A DNA stretch of 62,342 nucleotides from Sulfurimonas sp. (GTDB lineage Bacteria > Campylobacterota > Campylobacteria > Campylobacterales > Sulfurimonadaceae): the NCBI RefSeq assembly GCF_019429335.1, contig NZ_JAHYJB010000002.1, forward strand, positions 1 through 62,342, in the 5' to 3' direction. Shown here one piece after another: positions 1 to 9,699 of this stretch (position 1 is the first letter of the stretch; the number at the start of each line of letters is the position of its first letter). Made by a program: the position numbers and the translations under genes. The notes under the pieces were generated by a model. That model worked only from the letters and a program-made list of their open reading frames with translations, was not told the origin of the DNA and searched no databases.

Positions 1-27
1 TAGAAAAAATCCAAGAGAAATAAAAAA

Positions 28-112
28 TCATTCGGACACTTATGCTAAAATATCGCCACAGAAAATATCTCTTCTTCAACTGTCCGAATGAAACCGACAG
101 AGGTGTCCGGAT
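28..112. repeat. Short inverted repeats, possible insertion-sequence remnant
   Basis: TCATTCGGACA at 28-38 is a perfect inverted copy of TGTCCGAATGA at 81-91. A third, near-identical arm, GTGTCCGGAT, lies at 103-112. The long reading frame of the Wzz-like gene to the right cannot be followed through this segment, because an in-frame TGA sits at 89-91. This looks like leftover terminal repeats of a small insertion (IS or MITE), but no transposase is visible and the family is unknown. Confidence 0.4.
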
Positions 113-994
113 AAACCGTTATATGCACCTTCTTCAAAAGATGAATTTGTCTCTGAAGTTACAAGCATTTCTACAAATAAAAAACTTAAAAACTTTATAG
201 AGATAAGAACAGAAGCAGTCTCAAACGAAGGGGCATTAAAAAAGAACCAAGAGGTTGTTGATTTTATTAAAAACTTATATCAGCCAAAAATAGAGCAATA
301 TATAAAAGAGACAAAAAACAGCATTGAAAACACAAAAAGGATCATCAAAAATATAGATGATTTTGAGATTAAAAATATCAAGGAGCAGATAAGAATTTTA
401 AAAGAGCAAAAGATTGTAAAAATTGATGAAGAGATAAATTTTTTAAAAGATTCTAAATTAAAAACAATCAAGACAAAGATTGATTTCCACACTAAGAAAT
501 TGGATGAGTACACCAAATCAGTAAATAAACTTTATAGTGATATCAAAAATTCTCAAGATGTTGCATCATCAACTATAGCATCCATTCAAATGGTGAACTA
601 TCAAAACCTAATATTAAATTCTCAAAACAAAATAGAGGATTTAAAAATAGAAAAAGAGGTCATTTTAACACAAACAATACCAAATCTTCAAAGAGAAAAA
701 GAGAATATCTCAAATGAGAGTATAAGAAAACTGCAACATCAAATCAATGTAGAGTTGGTGTCCAAAAAGATTAAACAAAACGAGCAAATCGACAAACTAA
801 ACTATAACATTACAGAGCAAAATATCAGAAACAACGAGGTCGTCGGTGATTTTATAGTTAAAGAGCATCCGATAAAACCGAAGAAAAAACTCATAGTCGC
901 TGTTGCGTTTGTGAGCGGTTTGGTTTTGTCTATATTTATGGTGTTTTTATTAAATTTTTTTAGAGATGAAAAGGCAAAGGAGCTTAGCGCATAA
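92..994 (+). pseudogene. Wzz-like chain-length determinant, N-terminus missing
   Basis: The frame is open from 92 to the stop at 992-994, with no convincing start codon or ribosome-binding site. A TTG at 500 is in frame but lies deep inside the coiled coil. The visible part has a long charged, coiled-coil periplasmic region and a C-terminal proline-lysine motif (HPIKPKKK) followed by one transmembrane segment and a short cytoplasmic tail. That is the C-terminal half typical of Wzz/polysaccharide co-polymerases, which set O-antigen or exopolysaccharide chain length at the inner membrane. The N-terminal membrane segment is absent, and the frame breaks at the small inverted repeats, so the gene is probably interrupted. 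The 3' end overlaps the convergent methylase gene by 11 bp. Confidence 0.6.
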
Positions 995-1760
995 AAGCAA
1001 TAAGTGAAGCCGTTACGGCAACGTTTAAAGACTCTACGCCACGGTTCATCGGGATGCTTATCGAGTCGTTGCATAGTTTTTCTATCTCTTTTGAGACTCC
1101 TTCACTCTCGTTTCCAAGAACAAATATAGATTTGTCGCTTTTTTTCAAATCATAGATGCTGTTTTTGGCATGTGAAGAGAGCAGGTAAATTTTTGTCTCC
1201 TCTAGCTCTTTTAAAATCTCATCAAGCGTATTGCAGTAGTAGATTGGGAGCTTAAAAAGTGTTCCTGCACTCGCTTTTATGACGAGCGGAGAGATTTTTG
1301 CGCTGCTTTTTTTAGGAAGGATTATTCCATCGATATATCCGGCGGCACATGAACGGATAATCATTCCTAGATTTTGAGGATTTTGGATGCCATCAAGAGC
1401 TAAGAGTTTGAAACTTTTTAAATTTTTTATCTCATTTGCGCTTTGGTAGGAGGAAGCAATGATGTCAATCGCCACGCCTTGGTCTTGTTTTGCATTTTTG
1501 CTGATTCTGCTGAGCGCATTTTTATCGTGATAAACTACCTCAATACCTCTTTTTTTTGCAAGCCCTAAGATGGTTTCTACCGCACCGTCTGGTTTGTTAG
1601 AGTTTGACATGTGGAGCTTATGAATACCGATGTTTTCATCTTGAAGAACCTCTATGATGACATTTCTGCCATAAAGCGTAATTATCTTCTCGAAATATGC
1701 TTTTTTGTTTTTGTACTCTTGTGAATCTTGCAAAACTTGCCTTTTATTTTTATGATGCAA
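984..1760 (-). CDS. rlmB: SpoU/TrmH-family RNA 2'-O-methyltransferase (RlmB-like)
   Basis: The 258-residue product has the three SpoU signature motifs: QNPQNLGMIIRS at about 127-138, GNESEG at 216-221 and the C-terminal IPMNRGVESLNVAVTASL at 236-253, which forms the SAM-binding trefoil knot. These enzymes methylate the 2'-OH of a nucleotide in rRNA or tRNA; the short N-terminal substrate-binding part fits 23S rRNA G2251 methylase RlmB. The ATG at 1760 is the first in frame, and a later start is possible because the N-terminus is poorly conserved. The gene converges with the Wzz-like remnant. Exact substrate is inferred from family only. Confidence 0.8.
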   Translation of the reverse strand: MHHKNKRQVLQDSQEYKNKKAYFEKIITLYGRNVIIEVLQDENIGIHKLHMSNSNKPDGAVETILGLAKKRGIEVVYHDKNALSRISKNAKQDQGVAIDIIASSYQSANEIKNLKSFKLLALDGIQNPQNLGMIIRSCAAGYIDGIILPKKSSAKISPLVIKASAGTLFKLPIYYCNTLDEILKELEETKIYLLSSHAKNSIYDLKKSDKSIFVLGNESEGVSKEIEKLCNDSISIPMNRGVESLNVAVTASLIAFMR

Positions 1761-1951
1761 TTTTACACTATTTTGTTTTATTTAGATATAGTTTAGAGGA
1801 TAAATTGTTAGTAATGCAAGCTTGTAGCGCAAGAGCATTTCTTTCGGTTATTTGGAATATGATTTTTGAATTACACAATTATTACACACTAAGAAGTATA
1901 TGCTTAACGAATTAAATATTTCGATGACTCACTCTTAATTAAGGATGACCG

Positions 1952-4336
1952 ATGACTACTTCACATAAAGAGCACAAGCACCATAGAGACCCAGTTTGCG
2001 GGATGAATGTTTCACCTGATTCTAAATATTCATACCGCTATAAAAATGAGGATTACCGATTTTGTTCTGAGCACTGTCTTGTCAAATTTAAGGCTCATCC
2101 TCAAAATTATCTCAAAAAAGAGAGTTCTGACACTCTCGTAACAGATAGAGAACCAATCTGCACTAATGAAAATCTCTGCCCCATAAGCACACAGGCGTCT
2201 TACATAAAAGAGGAAAATGTAACAGAATACACATGTCCTATGCATCCAGAAGTCATTCAAGACCATCCGGGAAGCTGTCCAAAATGTGGCATGGCACTTG
2301 AACCTGTTGTCGCAAAAGCAGTAGAAGATAAAAATGAAGAACTCATAGATATGAGTCGTCGTTTTTGGGTTAGTATGGCTCTCTCTATTCCGGTGTTTGC
2401 GTTAGCAATGATTTCAGACCTATTGCCTGCATTTTTGCCTCATTGGCTTAGTATGAAAATGGTTCAATGGGTAGAGTTTATACTTGCTACTCCTGTTGTG
2501 CTTTGGGGCGGCTGGCCGTTGTTTATGCGTGGTTATAGATCCGTTCAAACAATGAATCTAAATATGTTTACATTGATTACCATAGGTGTTTTGGTTGCTT
2601 GGGTTTATAGTGTTGTTGCTCTGTTGGTGCCAAATATCTTTCCTCCTATGATGCAGATGAGTGATGGATTGGTGCATGTCTATTTTGAAGCGGCAGCGGT
2701 AATTACAACGCTTGTGCTTTTAGGACAGGTGCTTGAATTGCGCGCTCGTTCTAAAACCAATGCAGCAATCAAACTCCTACTCGGACTTGCTCCAAACACG
2801 GCACGGATAGTTAGAGATGACGGGAGTGAAGAAGATATAGCGCTGGAGAAGGTTCAAGTCGGAGACATTTTGCGTGTCCGCCCAGGAGAGAAAGTTCCGG
2901 TTGATGGAGTGGTTACAGAGGGTCAAAGCAGTGTAGATGAGTCAATGGTTACGGGTGAGCCGATTGCGGTTAAAAAGTTTGCAGGAGAGAGGGTTATAGG
3001 TGCTACTATTAACTCAAGCGGTACTCTTCTTATGAGAACCCAAAAAATCGGCGCAGATACTCTGCTTTCACAAATTATAGATATGGTCTCACATGCACAG
3101 CGTTCCCGAGCACCTATACAAAAACTAGCTGATATTGTATCTGGATATTTTGTTCCGGCTGTTATCGGTATCGGCATAATATCGTTTTTTGTCTGGTGGA
3201 TATGGGGTCCAGAGCCTCGTTTGGCGTATGCTGTCGTCAGTGCCGTTGCAGTGCTGATTATTGCATGTCCGTGTGCTCTTGGTCTTGCTACGCCCATCTC
3301 TATCATGGTAGCAACGGGGCGAGGTGCCACAAGCGGGGTATTAATCAAAAATGCCGAAGTTTTAGAGATAATGGAAAAAGTTGATATTTTGGTAGTTGAT
3401 AAAACAGGAACATTGACAGAGGGAAAACCTACGCTAGTCAATGTACATGTAGAAGACGGAATTAGTGAAAATGAACTCTTGCGTTTGGTCGCTAGCTTGG
3501 AGAGAGCGAGTGAGCATCCGCTAGCAGAAGCTATAGTAAAGGGTGCCAAAGATAGAGAGGTAGAGCTTGTTAAATCTAACAATTTTAAATCTTTAAGTGG
3601 CATGGGAATAACAGGTGAAGTAGATGGATGCTCCGTTGTCATCGGTAATTCAAAACTTATGGAAAGTTTAAATATAAACGCAGTTGAATTGTCAAAAAAA
3701 GCAGATATAGAGCGCTCTGATGGCAAAATTGTTATGTTGGTTGCCGTTGGCTCAAGAGCAGTCGGTTTCATTGCAATTACCGATCCTATCAAAGAGAGCA
3801 CGGCAGAAGCTATTCATAATTTACACGAGCAAGGTATAAAAGTAGTGATGCTAACTGGCGACAGCCGAACCACGGCAGAAATCGTTGCAAGAAAACTCGG
3901 CATAGATGAAGTGCATGCTGAGGTGTTGCCTGAGCAAAAAGCAGAGATAATTAAAAAGCTTCAGGCAAAGGGGCATATCGTTGCAATGGCAGGCGACGGC
4001 ATAAATGATGCACCTGCACTTGCTCTTGCACATGTCGGCATTGCCATGGGAACGGGAACTGATGTTGCGATGGAGAGCGCCGGTGTTACTTTAGTGAAGG
4101 GCGATTTAAGAGGCATAGTCAGAGCAAGAGTGTTAAGCAGAGCAACAATGCGAAATATTAGACAAAATTTGTTTTTTGCCTTTATTTATAATGCTGCGGG
4201 AATCCCTATTGCAGCAGGGATATTCTATCCATTTTTTGGCCTGCTGCTATCTCCGATGATAGCAGCGGCTGCAATGAGTTTTAGCTCAGTATCGGTAATT
4301 ACCAACTCGCTTAGGCTTAGAGGAATAAAACTATAG
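1952..4336 (+). CDS. copA: P1B-type copper-translocating ATPase
   Basis: This 794-residue inner-membrane pump exports Cu(I), and possibly Ag(I), using ATP. An N-terminal YHS domain (DPVCGM, about 13-55) is followed by a heavy-metal-binding motif [14 protein letters not shown] (about 93-114). These replace the usual GMTCxxC HMA domains. Then come membrane helices, the TGEP actuator loop, the CPC metal site at 439-441, the phosphorylated Asp483 in DKTGT and the GDGINDAP hinge at 681-688. The start ATG at 1952 follows AAGGATG. It stands alone between rlmB and yaaA, both on the other strand. The CPC motif supports monovalent copper; the Cys- and His-rich N-terminus may sense or deliver metal. Confidence 0.93.
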   Translation: MTTSHKEHKHHRDPVCGMNVSPDSKYSYRYKNEDYRFCSEHCLVKFKAHPQNYLKKESSDTLVTDREPICTNENLCPISTQASYIKEENVTEYTCPMHPEVIQDHPGSCPKCGMALEPVVAKAVEDKNEELIDMSRRFWVSMALSIPVFALAMISDLLPAFLPHWLSMKMVQWVEFILATPVVLWGGWPLFMRGYRSVQTMNLNMFTLITIGVLVAWVYSVVALLVPNIFPPMMQMSDGLVHVYFEAAAVITTLVLLGQVLELRARSKTNAAIKLLLGLAPNTARIVRDDGSEEDIALEKVQVGDILRVRPGEKVPVDGVVTEGQSSVDESMVTGEPIAVKKFAGERVIGATINSSGTLLMRTQKIGADTLLSQIIDMVSHAQRSRAPIQKLADIVSGYFVPAVIGIGIISFFVWWIWGPEPRLAYAVVSAVAVLIIACPCALGLATPISIMVATGRGATSGVLIKNAEVLEIMEKVDILVVDKTGTLTEGKPTLVNVHVEDGISENELLRLVASLERASEHPLAEAIVKGAKDREVELVKSNNFKSLSGMGITGEVDGCSVVIGNSKLMESLNINAVELSKKADIERSDGKIVMLVAVGSRAVGFIAITDPIKESTAEAIHNLHEQGIKVVMLTGDSRTTAEIVARKLGIDEVHAEVLPEQKAEIIKKLQAKGHIVAMAGDGINDAPALALAHVGIAMGTGTDVAMESAGVTLVKGDLRGIVRARVLSRATMRNIRQNLFFAFIYNAAGIPIAAGIFYPFFGLLLSPMIAAAAMSFSSVSVITNSLRLRGIKL

Positions 4337-4349
4337 GATTAATAGCTTC

Positions 4350-5078
4350 TTAGTTCGCTATATTATAAACAATCTCAGTCTTGTTTTTTATGACTTTGAT
4401 TTCTTTAATACTCAAACCCTCTATCTCTAAAGCCATAAACTCCTTCATAGAGTTTATATTGTTTTGCGCAACCGCTCTTAAAACCAAACCTCGGTAAGCC
4501 TTCGCCCAGTGGCTGATAGTTTTGCCATCCTTTAAAAACTTCAGTGTGGTATAGGGCTTTTTAACTTCATAAAATTTGTTGTAGTATCCAGCGCGCAAGT
4601 CCAAAATCTCACAGTTTGCAAGATAGAGATCAAGTTGATATGAAAATCTATCTTTGTAGAACTTGTCGGGCACAAAACTGCCTATGTTGTTCCCTTGCTT
4701 TACTTTATAGTTAGCTATCGTATCGCCACCAAGCAGCGGTCCGTAAAGATTTGAGAATATGATTGTATTTGATTTGAGATACTCTTTTGCTTCTGTTTGA
4801 AGTGAGTCAAAATCCAGATACTCATAAGCCACGCCGTCATAGCGCTCAACCGCACACATAAGAGGCGAGTTGAAAATGTCGCATATATATGGCTCGCAGT
4901 CGCTAAATTTTTTAAAGCCAAATAGCTCTTTAATAGCATTCTCATCGCCGCTGTTGAGAATAGCGTTGTACTCATTTAGTATACCATCTCTTGCGCTATT
5001 GGAACCAAATAGCTCTTTTTTACTTTTATTTCCGCCGCTCTTTTTGCCCTCGGAAGGGGAAAATAGTATTTTTAACAT
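4350..5078 (-). CDS. yaaA: YaaA-family peroxide stress protein (UPF0246)
   Basis: The 242-residue protein begins MLKILFSPSEGKK, the YaaA/DUF328 N-terminal signature, and keeps the central YxYLDFDSLQ and LYGPLLG blocks seen across the family. In E. coli YaaA lowers intracellular free iron during peroxide stress and can bind DNA; the biochemical activity is otherwise poorly defined. Length matches the family. It ends 13 bp beyond the copA stop on the opposite strand, so the two converge. Its start faces the tRNA cluster. Function is by family membership. Confidence 0.85.
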   Translation of the reverse strand: MLKILFSPSEGKKSGGNKSKKELFGSNSARDGILNEYNAILNSGDENAIKELFGFKKFSDCEPYICDIFNSPLMCAVERYDGVAYEYLDFDSLQTEAKEYLKSNTIIFSNLYGPLLGGDTIANYKVKQGNNIGSFVPDKFYKDRFSYQLDLYLANCEILDLRAGYYNKFYEVKKPYTTLKFLKDGKTISHWAKAYRGLVLRAVAQNNINSMKEFMALEIEGLSIKEIKVIKNKTEIVYNIAN

Positions 5079-5182
5079 CTAAAAGTGACCTTTGTACTAG
5101 TAAATAAAATTAGAAATATGTGAAAAATAATAGCTAATTTTACCTAAAGAGCTAGATATTAAAAACTTTTAGTAAAAAACTA

Positions 5183-5211
5183 TTGACTTTGAAAATATAT
5201 TGCACTATAAT
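5183..5211 (+). promoter_or_regulatory. Sigma-70-type promoter of the tRNA/tuf cluster
   Basis: TTGACT (5183-5188) and TATAAT (5206-5211) are separated by exactly 17 bp and lie 17 bp before the first tRNA. This is the best consensus promoter in the window and suits a strongly expressed stable-RNA operon. Confidence 0.8.
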
Positions 5212-5228
5212 TCTGGCTCAAATTCGAT

Positions 5229-5305
5229 GCCGACATAGCTCAGTTGGCTAGAGCAGCTGATTTGTAATCAGCAGGCCCGGGGTTCGAATCCTCGTGTCGG
5301 CACCA
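5229..5305 (+). tRNA. tRNA-Thr(TGT)
   Basis: Full cloverleaf with GCCGACA/TGTCGGC acceptor stem and encoded CCA. The anticodon stem GCTGA/TCAGC holds loop TTTGTAA, giving anticodon TGT. First of a Thr-Tyr-Gly-Thr set before tuf, the same order as thrU-tyrU-glyT-thrT-tufB in E. coli. Confidence 0.97.
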
Positions 5306-5362
5306 TTGAATTCGAGAATATTAGAAACAGTGTTAGACCAGATAAAATATTTATATATGTAT

Positions 5363-5447
5363 GGTGAGTTAGTCAAGTGGCCAACGACGGCGGACTGTAA
5401 ATCCGCTCCCTCCGGGTTCGGTGGTTCGAATCCACCACTCACCACCA
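5363..5447 (+). tRNA. tRNA-Tyr(GTA)
   Basis: Acceptor stem GGTGAGT/ACTCACC with encoded CCA, long class II variable arm, and anticodon GTA within CTGTAAA. Second tRNA of the cluster. Confidence 0.97.
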
Positions 5448-5461
5448 TTTCAATGGCACAT

Positions 5462-5538
5462 GCGGGCGTAGCTCAGTTGGCTAGAGCGTCAGCCTTCCAA
5501 GCTGAGGGTCGAGGGTTCGAGTCCCTTCACCCGCTCCA
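5462..5538 (+). tRNA. tRNA-Gly(TCC)
   Basis: The anticodon stem TCAGC/GCTGA holds CTTCCAA, giving anticodon TCC. CCA is encoded. The acceptor stem pairs except for a C6-A67 mismatch. Confidence 0.95.
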
Positions 5539-5708
5539 TTGAAACTCTGGAAGCTGAAGTACAATTTCAACCTACTTCATACTAAAAATTATTGTTTATA
5601 TTTTATGAATATATACATAATTATCTACACAAAATAATCTGATATTTAAAATATAATAAAAAAATTATGCAATTATTGCTTTTTTATTTCATTGTACTTC
5701 TTCACTTT

Positions 5709-5783
<75 letters not shown>

Positions 5784-5832
5784 TTAGGTAAAGTATAGGT
5801 AAAATTTAAGCAATAATTGAATAATTTTTGGG

Positions 5833-5838
5833 TATAAT
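5833..5838 (+). promoter_or_regulatory. Candidate -10 box for tuf
   Basis: TATAAT preceded by TGGG, 35 bp before the tuf start codon, resembles an extended -10. No good -35 hexamer is at the right distance. A strong ribosome-binding site, GGAGG (5864-5868), precedes the ATG at 5874. Confidence 0.45.
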
Positions 5839-5873
5839 TCCATCTCTATTCACAAATTAAGTCGGAGGACACT

Positions 5874-7073
5874 ATGGCAAAAGAAAAGTTTTCGCGTAAT
5901 AAACCGCACGTAAACATTGGTACTATTGGTCACGTAGACCATGGTAAGACAACATTAACAGCTGCAATTACTGCGGTTCTAGCAGTAACAAACGGCGCAA
6001 AGATGATGGATTATGATCAAATCGATAATGCTCCAGAAGAGCGCGAGCGTGGTATTACAATTGCAACATCACACGTAGAGTACGAAACAAACAATCGTCA
6101 CTATGCACACGTTGACTGTCCAGGTCACGCGGACTATGTTAAAAACATGATTACTGGTGCTGCACAAATGGACGGCGCTATTTTGGTTGTTTCTGCAGCT
6201 GACGGCCCGATGCCACAAACACGTGAGCATATTCTTCTTTCTAAGCAAGTTGGTGTTCCTTACCTTGTTGTTTTCATGAACAAAGAAGATATGGTTGACG
6301 ATGAAGAATTATTAGAATTAGTTGAGATGGAAATCCGTGAACTTCTTGACATGTATGACTTCCCAGGTGACGATACTCCTATCATAGCTGGATCAGCTCT
6401 TAAAGCTCTTGAAGAAGCAAAAAGTGGTACTCTTGGTGAGTGGTCAGCTAAAATTCAAAAACTTATGGCCGCCGTAGATGAGTATATCCCAGAGCCGACT
6501 CGTGAAACTGATAAAGATTTCCTAATGCCGGTTGAGGATGTTTTCTCAATCTCTGGACGTGGTACAGTTGTAACTGGCCGTATCGAACGTGGTACAGTTA
6601 AAATTGGTGACAACATCGAAATCGTAGGTATCCGTGATACTCAAAAAACTACTGTAACGGGTATTGAGATGTTTCGTAAAGAGATGGATCAAGGTTTGGC
6701 AGGAGACAACTGCGGTATTCTTGTTCGTGGTATCGGTAAGGATGATGTTGAGCGTGGTCAAGTTCTTTGTAAGCCAGGTACTATCAATCCTCACACTAAA
6801 TTTACAGCTGAGATTTACGTACTAAGCAAGGAAGAGGGTGGTCGTCATACTCCATTCTTTACTAACTACCGTCCACAGTTCTATGTACGTACAACAGACG
6901 TTACAGGTGCAATTTCTCTACCTGAGGGTACTGAGATGGTTATGCCAGGTGACAATGTAAGCATTAATGTTGAACTAATTCACCCAATCGCTATGGAAAA
7001 AGGTACTAAGTTCGCTATCCGTGAGGGTGGACGTACTGTTGGTGCCGGTGTTGTAGCTGAGATTATTGCATAA
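5874..7073 (+). CDS. tuf: Elongation factor Tu
   Basis: The 399-residue GTPase delivers aminoacyl-tRNA to the ribosomal A site. The P-loop GHVDHGKT (19-26), the switch [10 protein letters not shown] and the NKxD base-recognition motif (NKEDMVDD) are intact, followed by domains 2 and 3 ending in [11 protein letters not shown]. It lies directly after four tRNA genes and before rpmG and secE, the classical tufB context. Excellent Shine-Dalgarno and conserved start. Confidence 0.99.
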   Translation: MAKEKFSRNKPHVNIGTIGHVDHGKTTLTAAITAVLAVTNGAKMMDYDQIDNAPEERERGITIATSHVEYETNNRHYAHVDCPGHADYVKNMITGAAQMDGAILVVSAADGPMPQTREHILLSKQVGVPYLVVFMNKEDMVDDEELLELVEMEIRELLDMYDFPGDDTPIIAGSALKALEEAKSGTLGEWSAKIQKLMAAVDEYIPEPTRETDKDFLMPVEDVFSISGRGTVVTGRIERGTVKIGDNIEIVGIRDTQKTTVTGIEMFRKEMDQGLAGDNCGILVRGIGKDDVERGQVLCKPGTINPHTKFTAEIYVLSKEEGGRHTPFFTNYRPQFYVRTTDVTGAISLPEGTEMVMPGDNVSINVELIHPIAMEKGTKFAIREGGRTVGAGVVAEIIA

Positions 7074-7117
7074 TTCGGATTTTCCGAGTTTGCAAAATCC
7101 TTTAAAAGGTTAATAAC

Positions 7118-7270
7118 ATGAGAGAAGCAATACATTTAGGATGTGAGAAGTGTACTCGTCGTAACTACCACACAACTAAAAACAAAAAAATTCACACTGA
7201 AAAATTTTCAGCAAAGAAATATTGTAAGTTTTGTCGTGAGCATACAGTTCACAAAGAGATGAAACTCTAA
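7118..7270 (+). CDS. rpmG: Ribosomal protein bL33
   Basis: A 50-residue protein starting MREAIHLGCEKCTRRNY, with two CxxC pairs (CEKC and CKFC) that mark the zinc-binding form of bL33 in the 50S subunit. It follows tuf by 44 bp and comes just before tRNA-Trp, the usual tuf-rpmG-trnW-secE order. Confidence 0.97.
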   Translation: MREAIHLGCEKCTRRNYHTTKNKKIHTEKFSAKKYCKFCREHTVHKEMKL

Positions 7271-7324
7271 TATAGTTGCAATTTAAGCTTAAGTCTTTTG
7301 ACTTGGCTTTTTTTTGTTTAAAAT

Positions 7325-7401
7325 AGGCGTGTAGCTCCAACGGTTAGAGCACCGGATTCCAAATCCGGGTGTTGGGAGTTCGAATCTCTCTACGCCTGCC
7401 A
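7325..7401 (+). tRNA. tRNA-Trp(CCA)
   Basis: Acceptor stem AGGCGTG pairs with TACGCCT (G7-T66 wobble at the base); discriminator G and encoded CCA. The anticodon stem CCGGA/TCCGG holds TTCCAAA, giving CCA. Lies between rpmG and secE. Confidence 0.96.
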
Positions 7402-7462
7402 CATTAATTATTTGTAAAGCTATGGAGCTTTATCTGTAATTAATGACTATTAGGAAAGTTAA

Positions 7463-7642
7463 ATGAATTTAGGTACACATATAAAGAATGCAAAGTTAGA
7501 GTTAAGCAAAGTTATTTTTCCTACCAAAGGTCAGGTTAAACAAGCTTATATCTCAGTTCTAATTGTAGTAGCAGTTATAGCTGCATTTTTAGCTCTAGTT
7601 GATTTAGCTATGTCGTCAATTATGTCTGCAATCTTAGGATAA
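7463..7642 (+). CDS. secE: Preprotein translocase subunit SecE
   Basis: A 59-residue short-form SecE: an amphipathic N-terminal helix followed by a single transmembrane segment (ISVLIVVAVIAAFLALVDLA). It stabilises SecY in the inner-membrane SecYEG channel. It starts at ATG 7463, after AGGAAAG, and ends nine bases before the preferred nusG start. Confidence 0.95.
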   Translation: MNLGTHIKNAKLELSKVIFPTKGQVKQAYISVLIVVAVIAAFLALVDLAMSSIMSAILG

Positions 7643-7651
7643 GGGGTGGCA

Positions 7652-8194
7652 ATGGAGAATAAAAAAAGCAATCATCAATGGTACTCTATACAAACATATG
7701 GAAATGAAAGAACTGTTCGTTTGGCAATTTTAAATATGATAGAAGAGATGAAATTACAGGATAGAATAACTGATGTTATTGTTCCTACGGAAGATCTCAT
7801 TGAAGTAAAAGATGGCAAGAAAAAAATTTCTGAGAGATCTCTTTACTCCGGTTATGTTTTTGCAAGAATAGATTTAAATACAGAAATACAACACCTAATC
7901 CAGACCATACCGAAAGTGTCTGGATTTATCGGTGAGGCTAATACGCCTACACCGTTAAGCGAACATGATATAAATGTGATCTTGGATCGCGTCTCAAATC
8001 GTGCAGCACCTAAGCCAAAAGTATTTTTTGACAGCGGTGAAACTGTGCGCATTACGGATGGACCGTTTGCAAACTTTACGGCAACTGTAGATGAGTATGA
8101 TTTAGAGCACGGAACTCTAAAGCTTAATGTTTCAATTTTCGGTAGAGCAACTCCAGTTGATATCTCTTATACCCAAGTTGAAAAAATAATTTAA
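7652..8194 (+). CDS. nusG: Transcription termination/antitermination factor NusG
   Basis: The 180-residue protein has the NGN domain (WYSIQTYGNERTV...GYVFARIDL) and C-terminal KOW domain (ETVRITDGPFANFTATV). It binds RNA polymerase, stimulates elongation and couples to Rho or ribosomal S10. I chose the ATG at 7652 because AAGGGG at 7641-7646 is a well-spaced ribosome-binding site; the in-frame GTG at 7646 overlaps that site and is unlikely. It is in the secE-nusG-rplK order universal in this operon. Confidence 0.96.
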   Translation: MENKKSNHQWYSIQTYGNERTVRLAILNMIEEMKLQDRITDVIVPTEDLIEVKDGKKKISERSLYSGYVFARIDLNTEIQHLIQTIPKVSGFIGEANTPTPLSEHDINVILDRVSNRAAPKPKVFFDSGETVRITDGPFANFTATVDEYDLEHGTLKLNVSIFGRATPVDISYTQVEKII

Positions 8195-8201
8195 TTAGGA
8201 A

Positions 8202-8255
8202 TAAACTACGCTAACTTTAGATTTTTCTATAAAAATTTAATGTTAGCGTAGTTTA
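8202..8255. repeat. 14-bp perfect inverted repeat after nusG
   Basis: TAAACTACGCTAAC (8202-8215) pairs perfectly with GTTAGCGTAGTTTA (8242-8255). The arm shares TTAGCGTAG with the composite repeat just downstream. No T-run follows, so it is not a classical terminator; it may be a processing hairpin or half of a repeat element. Confidence 0.75.
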
Positions 8256-8257
8256 AA

Positions 8258-8308
8258 GCGACTAGTCGCGCGAGCATTCTGCTAAAGAAAACTTAGCGTT
8301 AGCGTAGC
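8258..8308 (+). repeat. Composite intergenic repeat, copy 1 (nusG-rplK)
   Basis: A 12-bp palindrome GCGACTAGTCGC (8258-8269), a GAGC...GCT spacer, then ACTTAGCGTTAGCGTAGC (8291-8308). The last block recurs identically at 10267-10284 and, inverted, at 20275-20288. Confidence 0.75.
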
Positions 8309-8361
8309 AAGCTGGACTCTGTTCAGATTGCGTTAAGTAAAATAATAAAAAGGAAAAAAAG

Positions 8362-8787
8362 ATGGCAAAAAAAATAATGGGCTACATCAAGCTACAAATC
8401 GAAGCTGGCAAAGCAACACCTGCACCTCCAGTTGGACCTGCTCTTGGACAGCGTGGTGTTAACATCATGGAATTTACAAAAGCGTTCAATGAGAAAACAA
8501 AAGATAAGATGGGATTTAAAGTTCCTGTTGTTATCACAGTTTATACTGATAAAAGCTTTACTTTTATTGTAAAACAGCCACCGGCATCTGCACTATTAAT
8601 GCATGCTGCAGGACTCAAAGGCGGTTCAAGTAACCCACTTAAAAATAAAGTGGCTAAGATTACTCGTGCTCAGTTAATGGAAGTTGTAAACAGAAAAATC
8701 GAAGATTTGAATACTGATGACAAAGAAGCTGCAGCTAAAACAATTGCAGGTTCAGCACGTTCTATCGGTATTGAAGTAATAGACTAA
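8362..8787 (+). CDS. rplK: Ribosomal protein uL11
   Basis: The 141-residue L11 has the N-terminal [27 protein letters not shown] block and the C-terminal rRNA-binding domain ending ARSIGIEV. It forms the GTPase-associated centre of 23S rRNA with L10/L12 and is contacted by EF-Tu and EF-G. It is 167 bp from nusG, the gap being filled by repeats, and 66 bp from rplA. Start ATG follows AAGGAAAAAA. Confidence 0.98.
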   Translation: MAKKIMGYIKLQIEAGKATPAPPVGPALGQRGVNIMEFTKAFNEKTKDKMGFKVPVVITVYTDKSFTFIVKQPPASALLMHAAGLKGGSSNPLKNKVAKITRAQLMEVVNRKIEDLNTDDKEAAAKTIAGSARSIGIEVID

Positions 8788-8853
8788 AAACAAATATCAT
8801 CGACCACAGTGATATAAAACTTTGTGGCAGAATTTCAAAGGAGAATTTCATAA

Positions 8854-9546
8854 ATGAGTAAAAGATACAAACAATTAACAGAAAAAATTGATGCAGCAAA
8901 AGCTTATAGCGTTGAGGAAGCATCAAGCCTTGTAAAAGATTTAGTAAGTGCAAAATTTGACGAAACTGTCGAAGTTGCATTAAACTTAAACGTAGATCCA
9001 AGACACGCAGATCAGATGATTCGTGGTGCTATCGTTCTTCCTCACGGAACTGGTAAAACTGTTCGTGTTGCAGTTTTTGCTAAGGGCGTTAAAGCTGATG
9101 AAGCAAAAGCAGCGGGTGCTGATATTGTTGGTACTGATGATTTAGTACAGCAAATCAAAGATGGTATTTTTAACTTCGATATCGTTGTTGCTGCACCGGA
9201 TTGTATGGGACTTGTTGGTCAAATAGGTCGTATTTTGGGGCCAAAAGGTATGATGCCGAATCCTAAAACAGGTACTGTAACTCCAGATGTTGCAACAGCT
9301 GTTAAAAATGTAAAAGGTGGTCAGGTAAATTTCCGTGTTGATAAAAAAGGAAATATACATGCAGGTATCGGCAAAGCAAGTTTTGCCGCAGATAAAATTG
9401 CTGAAAACTTTGTTACATTTGTTAAAGCAATCAACAGACACAAGCCGGCATCTGCTAAAGGCCGCTATATTAAAAACTGCGCGCTTAGTTTAACTATGAG
9501 CCCAGCTGTAAAGCTTGATGTTGTGCAATTGGCTGACCTTAAGTAA
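8854..9546 (+). CDS. rplA: Ribosomal protein uL1
   Basis: The 230-residue L1 forms the mobile stalk of the 50S subunit near the E site. The conserved [14 protein letters not shown] stretch and C-terminal [10 protein letters not shown] are present. AAGGAGAA precedes ATG 8854. In many bacteria L1 represses its own rplK-rplA mRNA; I did not identify the binding site here. Confidence 0.98.
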   Translation: MSKRYKQLTEKIDAAKAYSVEEASSLVKDLVSAKFDETVEVALNLNVDPRHADQMIRGAIVLPHGTGKTVRVAVFAKGVKADEAKAAGADIVGTDDLVQQIKDGIFNFDIVVAAPDCMGLVGQIGRILGPKGMMPNPKTGTVTPDVATAVKNVKGGQVNFRVDKKGNIHAGIGKASFAADKIAENFVTFVKAINRHKPASAKGRYIKNCALSLTMSPAVKLDVVQLADLK

Positions 9547-9560
9547 AAACGGTAATTTTT

Positions 9561-9582
9561 AGTGCTTTATTCGTAAAGCACT
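9561..9582 (+). promoter_or_regulatory. UUCG-tetraloop hairpin in the rplA-rplJ gap
   Basis: AGTGCTTTA - TTCG - TAAAGCACT is a perfect 9-bp stem closed by a TTCG loop, 15 bp after the rplA stop. There is no downstream T-run, so it may protect or process the mRNA rather than terminate it. Confidence 0.6.
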
Positions 9583-9589
9583 ATCAAGT

Positions 9590-9699
9590 TACTACTTTGG
9601 TAACTGCATTTTATGGACTGAAGATATAGGAGCGAGAGCTTAATCTACTGATTTTTATCGGTACTCCTGTTGAAGTGTTGTCTGGAAAGGAGATATTCT
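9590..9699 (+). promoter_or_regulatory. Candidate L10 autoregulatory leader
   Basis: The structured region just before rplJ contains AGGAGCGAGAGC and GGTACTCCTGTTGAAG and ends in a strong GGAAAGGAG site. Its position matches the L10(L12) leader that represses rplJ-rplL translation in many bacteria. The call rests on position and weak sequence resemblance; a covariance-model match (Rfam L10_leader) would settle it. Confidence 0.4.

Noticed and set aside
500-994. Treating the TTG at 500 as a true gene start
   Set aside because: The coiled-coil frame continues upstream without break to 92, so the TTG is internal to a longer, truncated gene.
1697-1915. 72-codon ORF between rlmB and copA
   Set aside because: Overlaps the rlmB 5' end, no ribosome-binding site, no recognisable composition.
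2923-3801. 292-codon minus-strand ORF opposite copA
   Set aside because: Shadow of a strongly conserved P-type ATPase gene; low-complexity Ser/Thr/Pro composition and no start context.
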